Of a stretch of DNA of 17,651 nt, positions 15,090-17,651 are shown piece after piece; position 1 is the first letter of the stretch; each line of letters starts with the position of its first letter. The stretch lies in assembly GCA_910587395.1 (NCBI GenBank), contig CAJULJ010000001.1, positions 1-17,651 on the forward strand, read 5' to 3'. The notes below the pieces were generated by a model, which had not been told where the DNA came from, did not search any database, and saw nothing but the letters and a program-made list of their open reading frames with translations. The stretch is from an uncultured Oscillospiraceae bacterium (lineage in GTDB: Bacteria > Bacillota > Clostridia > Oscillospirales > Oscillospiraceae). A program made the position numbers and the translations under genes.

Positions 15090-16448
15090 CTATGCAGTTA
15101 TATCACTGTTTTTTCCAAGGGGAAAACGAATGGTGAGGAAGAACATATTGTCGGCCACCCTGATGTCCATCGTGCCGCCGTGCTGCGCCGCGATATACTG
15201 GATGCTCTTTGTGCCAAAGCCGTGGCGGGAGCTGTCCCCCTTGCTGGTGGCGGGCAGGCCGTGATCCAGCTTCAGACCGCCGCTGAAATAGTTGGACTCC
15301 TCAATGACCAGCACGTCCCCTTCCTCCCGGCAGGAGAGGGAGATCACCCGCTCCTCCAGCGGGAGGGGCTTCACGGCCTCCACCGCGTTGTCGATGATGT
15401 TGCCAAACAGGGAATAGGTCTGCACCGGGGTGAGGAAGTCCAGCCTGCCGCCATCGGCCATGCAGGAAAAGGAGATGCCGCTTTTCTGGCAGGTCATGGC
15501 CTTTTCGCACAGCACCACGTCCAGCACCTCGTTGCCCGTTTTGATGTTGGCGTCGTAGAACTGGATGGCCTCCCGCAGGGAAGCCGCCTCCGCCCCGGTG
15601 AGCTTGCCCTCGATTTTGTCCAGGATGTGTTTGAGATCGTGGCACTTCATGTTGATGACGTCCATGTTGGCCTTGACGGACTCGAACTGCGCCCGGTCCT
15701 GCCGCCAGAGCTGGTGGAGGATGCCGATCTGCTCCTCCTGCTCACTTTGGGAGAAGATACCCGCGCAGATGGTGAGGATGGTGAAGCTGAACCCCACATA
15801 GAGCACTTTGGTCACGATGTTGAGCATGGGGCTTTCCCCTTCATATACCCGGGAAACGCAGATCAGGATATTCACCAGCGTCACTGTGGCAATGGACAGG
15901 ACAATGACATTGCGTGTGGTGCGCCGGTTGTGAACCAACCGATTTTTTGGCGTAAACAGCGCGGCCAGCAACACAATGGACAGCAGATGGAAGCCAAAAA
16001 AGATGGCCCAGTCCAGATTCGATATCTCTGGATCGGAGTGGAGCAATGCCAGCGTCTCCCGGTCGTTGATCCCCCGCAGGTTTTGCAGCAGGGGATAGAG
16101 CTTATTGGTAAATTGATAGGCCGCTATGCCGGAGCAGAAGGCCAGCAGCATTTCTTGAATATCGTACTTCCAACAGAACACGAGGGCGGTAAAGTTCAGC
16201 ACGGTGATGGCAGAGTAGCACAGCACCCGTACCAGGAGGGAACCCGTCTCCGTATACCAGATGGCCAAGAGGTAGCAGACTACCATCCCCTCCAGCAGGG
16301 TGAGGGCGATTCGGACGAAGAAAAAATCCCGCCGTTCAAACCTGCGGGCAAACAGGGCAATGCAGATATAACACTCCCAGTAGGTCAGCATCAGGTTGAC
16401 GCTCTGCATGGTGTAGGGCGTGGTAAAGGCCGCAATCAATTCATTCAT
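15090..16448 (-). CDS. AgrC-like sensor histidine kinase (GHKL ATPase domain)
   Basis: This is a 452-residue kinase with about six hydrophobic segments in residues 10-235, a linker coiled coil (about 235-265), the phosphoacceptor motif MKCHDLKH with His270, and a GHKL-type ATPase domain. The N box is GNIIDNAVEA (349-358) and the G box RHGFGTKSI (408-416). This layout is that of the HPK10/AgrC group, which senses peptides or membrane-linked signals and pairs with LytTR regulators. I chose the ATG at 16448, giving MNELIAAFTT. It overlaps the end of the regulator gene by 8 bases, so the two are translationally coupled. A longer frame would need a non-ATG start inside the regulator gene. No agrB- or agrD-like gene is visible in the window, so the signal is unknown. 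It is convergent with the GH78 gene, which its partner regulator probably activates. Confidence 0.9.
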   Translation of the reverse strand: MNELIAAFTTPYTMQSVNLMLTYWECYICIALFARRFERRDFFFVRIALTLLEGMVVCYLLAIWYTETGSLLVRVLCYSAITVLNFTALVFCWKYDIQEMLLAFCSGIAAYQFTNKLYPLLQNLRGINDRETLALLHSDPEISNLDWAIFFGFHLLSIVLLAALFTPKNRLVHNRRTTRNVIVLSIATVTLVNILICVSRVYEGESPMLNIVTKVLYVGFSFTILTICAGIFSQSEQEEQIGILHQLWRQDRAQFESVKANMDVINMKCHDLKHILDKIEGKLTGAEAASLREAIQFYDANIKTGNEVLDVVLCEKAMTCQKSGISFSCMADGGRLDFLTPVQTYSLFGNIIDNAVEAVKPLPLEERVISLSCREEGDVLVIEESNYFSGGLKLDHGLPATSKGDSSRHGFGTKSIQYIAAQHGGTMDIRVADNMFFLTIRFPLGKNSDITA

Positions 16449-17151
16449 AGCGTTGTGTCTCCATAAAACGGACAAAAGCGTCGGTAAATGCTTTCCGTTT
16501 TGGATGGCTGATCTGGAGCGGTTGCCCGCCCACGATCACATTCATGCCGTCGATGCGGTCCACATGGGCCAGGTTGACCAGCAGGAAGCTGTTGCAGCGG
16601 ACAAAGCCCTGCTCTATCAGGGCGGACTCGGCGCTTTTCATGGTCTGGTACTGGCGGTATTCCCCGCTGGTGGTGTGATAGACGCAGTGGTGTCCCTTGA
16701 CCTCCACATAGCGGATATCACGGGGCGAGAGACGCACAAAGCTGGTGTCGGTGCGGATGAGCACGTCGGGGGGCATCACGTGCTCCAGCCTGGCCAGCAC
16801 CTTGGTGAATTTCAGCGCGAACTCCGGATAGGCCACCGGCTTGACAATGAAATCGGAGGCGGCCACCTCATAGCCCTGGATGGCGTACTGGCGCATGGTG
16901 GTGACGAAAATGAGGATCACCTTTTCGTCCTTCTCCCGCAGAAGCTTGGCCGCGTCCATGCCGTTGAGCATGGGCATCATGATGTCCATATACACGATGT
17001 GGAACGGGGAGTATTTCTCCAAAAACGTGATAGGTTCATAGAAGATCGAGACGGAGACAGACAATTTGTGCTCGGAGGCGTAGGTTTTGATATGGTTTTC
17101 CAGCGCCGCGGCCTGCTCCCGGTTGTCCTCTACGATAGCGATGTTAATCAT
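16441..17151 (-). CDS. LytTR-family response regulator (AgrA/LytR-like)
   Basis: This is a 236-residue regulator with a receiver domain (1-120) and a LytTR DNA-binding domain (about 132-230). The receiver has acidic VEDN (7-10), phosphoacceptor Asp56 in YMDIMMP, and a conserved lysine in FIVKPVAYPEF. The LytTR domain shows typical blocks: IRYVEVKGHHCVYHT, FVRCNSFLLVNLAHV and the C-terminal ISHPKRKAF. Such regulators bind pairs of 9-bp direct repeats spaced about 21 bp. Exactly such pairs precede the GH78 gene and the divergent lipoprotein gene. AAAGGAGG (complement of 17160-17167) lies about 9 bases before the ATG. It is transcribed from TTGACT-17 bp-TATATT on the minus strand, whose -35 overlaps an extra AAGGTT box, suggesting feedback control. 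It is the first gene of a two-gene operon with the kinase. Confidence 0.93.
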   Translation of the reverse strand: MINIAIVEDNREQAAALENHIKTYASEHKLSVSVSIFYEPITFLEKYSPFHIVYMDIMMPMLNGMDAAKLLREKDEKVILIFVTTMRQYAIQGYEVAASDFIVKPVAYPEFALKFTKVLARLEHVMPPDVLIRTDTSFVRLSPRDIRYVEVKGHHCVYHTTSGEYRQYQTMKSAESALIEQGFVRCNSFLLVNLAHVDRIDGMNVIVGGQPLQISHPKRKAFTDAFVRFMETQRYE

Positions 17152-17177
17152 GTCTGCCCGCCTCCTTTCGCCTATTT

Positions 17178-17206
17178 AATATAGCAATTTTAACAAGGAA
17201 AGTCAA
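17178..17206 (-). promoter_or_regulatory. Sigma-70-type promoter of the LytTR regulator/kinase operon
   Basis: On the minus strand TTGACT (complement of 17201-17206) is separated by 17 bases from TATATT (complement of 17178-17183), 27 bases before the ATG at 17151. The -35 overlaps by 2 bases an AAGGTT box at 17205-17210, which could allow the regulator to act on its own promoter. Confidence 0.75.
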
Positions 17207-17295
17207 GGTTGGGCCGCCGGCATTTGTAAGGTTATGCGGCCAGAGACAAAGGTTACGCGGTTCCCATTGAAAACTTTGGGCACATCAAATAAATT
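17205..17295 (+). promoter_or_regulatory. LytTR-type boxes and promoter of the terminal lipoprotein gene
   Basis: Three AAGGTT boxes lie at 17205, 17228 and 17249. The last two (AAGGTTATG and AAGGTTACG) are 21 bp apart, and both continue into GCGG. TTGAAA (17267-17272), 17 bases, then TAAATT (17290-17295) form a promoter 41 bp downstream of the last box start. The layout mirrors the GH78 promoter at 12496-12562. Confidence 0.75.
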
Positions 17296-17347
17296 GAGGG
17301 TGCGAAAAGGGGGAGGACCCCGACAAATATATGAGGAGGATATCTCA

Positions 17348-17651
17348 ATGAAAAAGCACATGAAATTGGCAACCCTGTTTCTGACCATGGCGATGGCTCT
17401 GTCCTTGGCTTCTTGCAGCGGTGGCGGTGGCGGAAGCAGCGCCGGGGGCAAGGTCACCGGCGTCTACCTCAGCCCCGCCAACCTGAGCTATCAGAATATG
17501 CGGCCCCAGTATAACTACTACCTCACCACCTTCACCCACGAGGAGCTCACGCTGATGGATAACAATACCTACTGCCTGGTGCTCTCCTCCTCCACCTTCT
17601 CCGCCCTGGAGCTGGCCGAGAGCACCAACGACGCCAAGGGCAACGAGCGGG
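17348..17651 (+). CDS. Lipoprotein of unknown function, cut by window end
   Basis: The frame runs from ATG at 17348 to the end of the window without a stop (101 codons visible). It begins MKKHMKLATLFL with a hydrophobic signal and lipobox LASC (Cys23), followed by a Ser/Gly linker (SGGGGGSS). It is therefore a membrane-anchored, surface-exposed lipoprotein. The visible mature part, beginning VTGVYLSPANLSY, contains LMDNNTYCLVLSSSTFSALEL, which I do not recognise. GAGGAGG at 17333-17339 precedes the ATG by 8 bases. It is divergent from the LytTR regulator and has that regulator's likely binding boxes in its promoter, so it is a probable target of the two-component system, together with the GH78 lipoprotein. 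Confidence 0.85.
   Translation, partial: MKKHMKLATLFLTMAMALSLASCSGGGGGSSAGGKVTGVYLSPANLSYQNMRPQYNYYLTTFTHEELTLMDNNTYCLVLSSSTFSALELAESTNDAKGNER

Noticed and set aside
15087..16466. A 459-codon open frame on the plus strand
   Set aside because: It lies entirely antisense to the kinase gene, whose minus-strand product has all histidine kinase motifs. The plus-strand translation is low-complexity (G/H/Q/V-rich) and has no domain.

Overview
The window reads as DNA from a Gram-positive, GC-rich gut-type Firmicute, most like the Oscillospiraceae/Clostridia. The evidence is strong AGGAGG ribosome binding sites, short-spaced operons, OmpR- and LytTR-type two-component systems, DUF6273 and LAGC/LASC lipoprotein signals. 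The species is inferred and not proven. No rRNA, tRNA or CRISPR array is visible.

Region 1 (1-5880) is a co-directional, tightly packed operon typical of a large integrative element or plasmid. It holds a small unknown protein (cut at the window edge), a prokaryotic E2-like (ubiquitin-conjugating fold) protein, a Rad52/22-like annealing protein, an SMC/Rad50-like ATPase with a CPTC hook, a CHC2-zinc-finger/Toprim primase-like protein and a DUF6744-like protein. It ends in a strong intrinsic terminator. Together they look like a DNA replication/recombination module with a ubiquitin-like conjugation component.

Region 2 (about 6100-12440) is visibly less GC-rich. A histidine kinase/OmpR regulator pair (minus strand) is divergent from an ABC exporter and a membrane-anchored DUF6273 protein (plus strand). 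Between them lie six TTGAG half-sites at 11-bp spacing, probably the regulator's operator. The exporter was originally one MacB-like ATPase-FtsX fusion gene. A 269-bp non-autonomous, IS21-like element (8741-9009) with a CCGGG target duplication now splits it. Removing the element and one duplication copy restores a single 931-codon frame.

Region 3 (about 12480-17651) is a surface-glycan and signalling locus. It has a lipoprotein GH78 alpha-L-rhamnosidase-like enzyme, then a convergent AgrC-like kinase and LytTR regulator pair, then a divergent lipoprotein gene cut by the window end. Nearly identical pairs of AAGGTT-type boxes, exactly 21 bp apart and 40-41 bp before the -10, precede both the rhamnosidase and the terminal lipoprotein. 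This suggests that the LytTR regulator encoded between them activates both.
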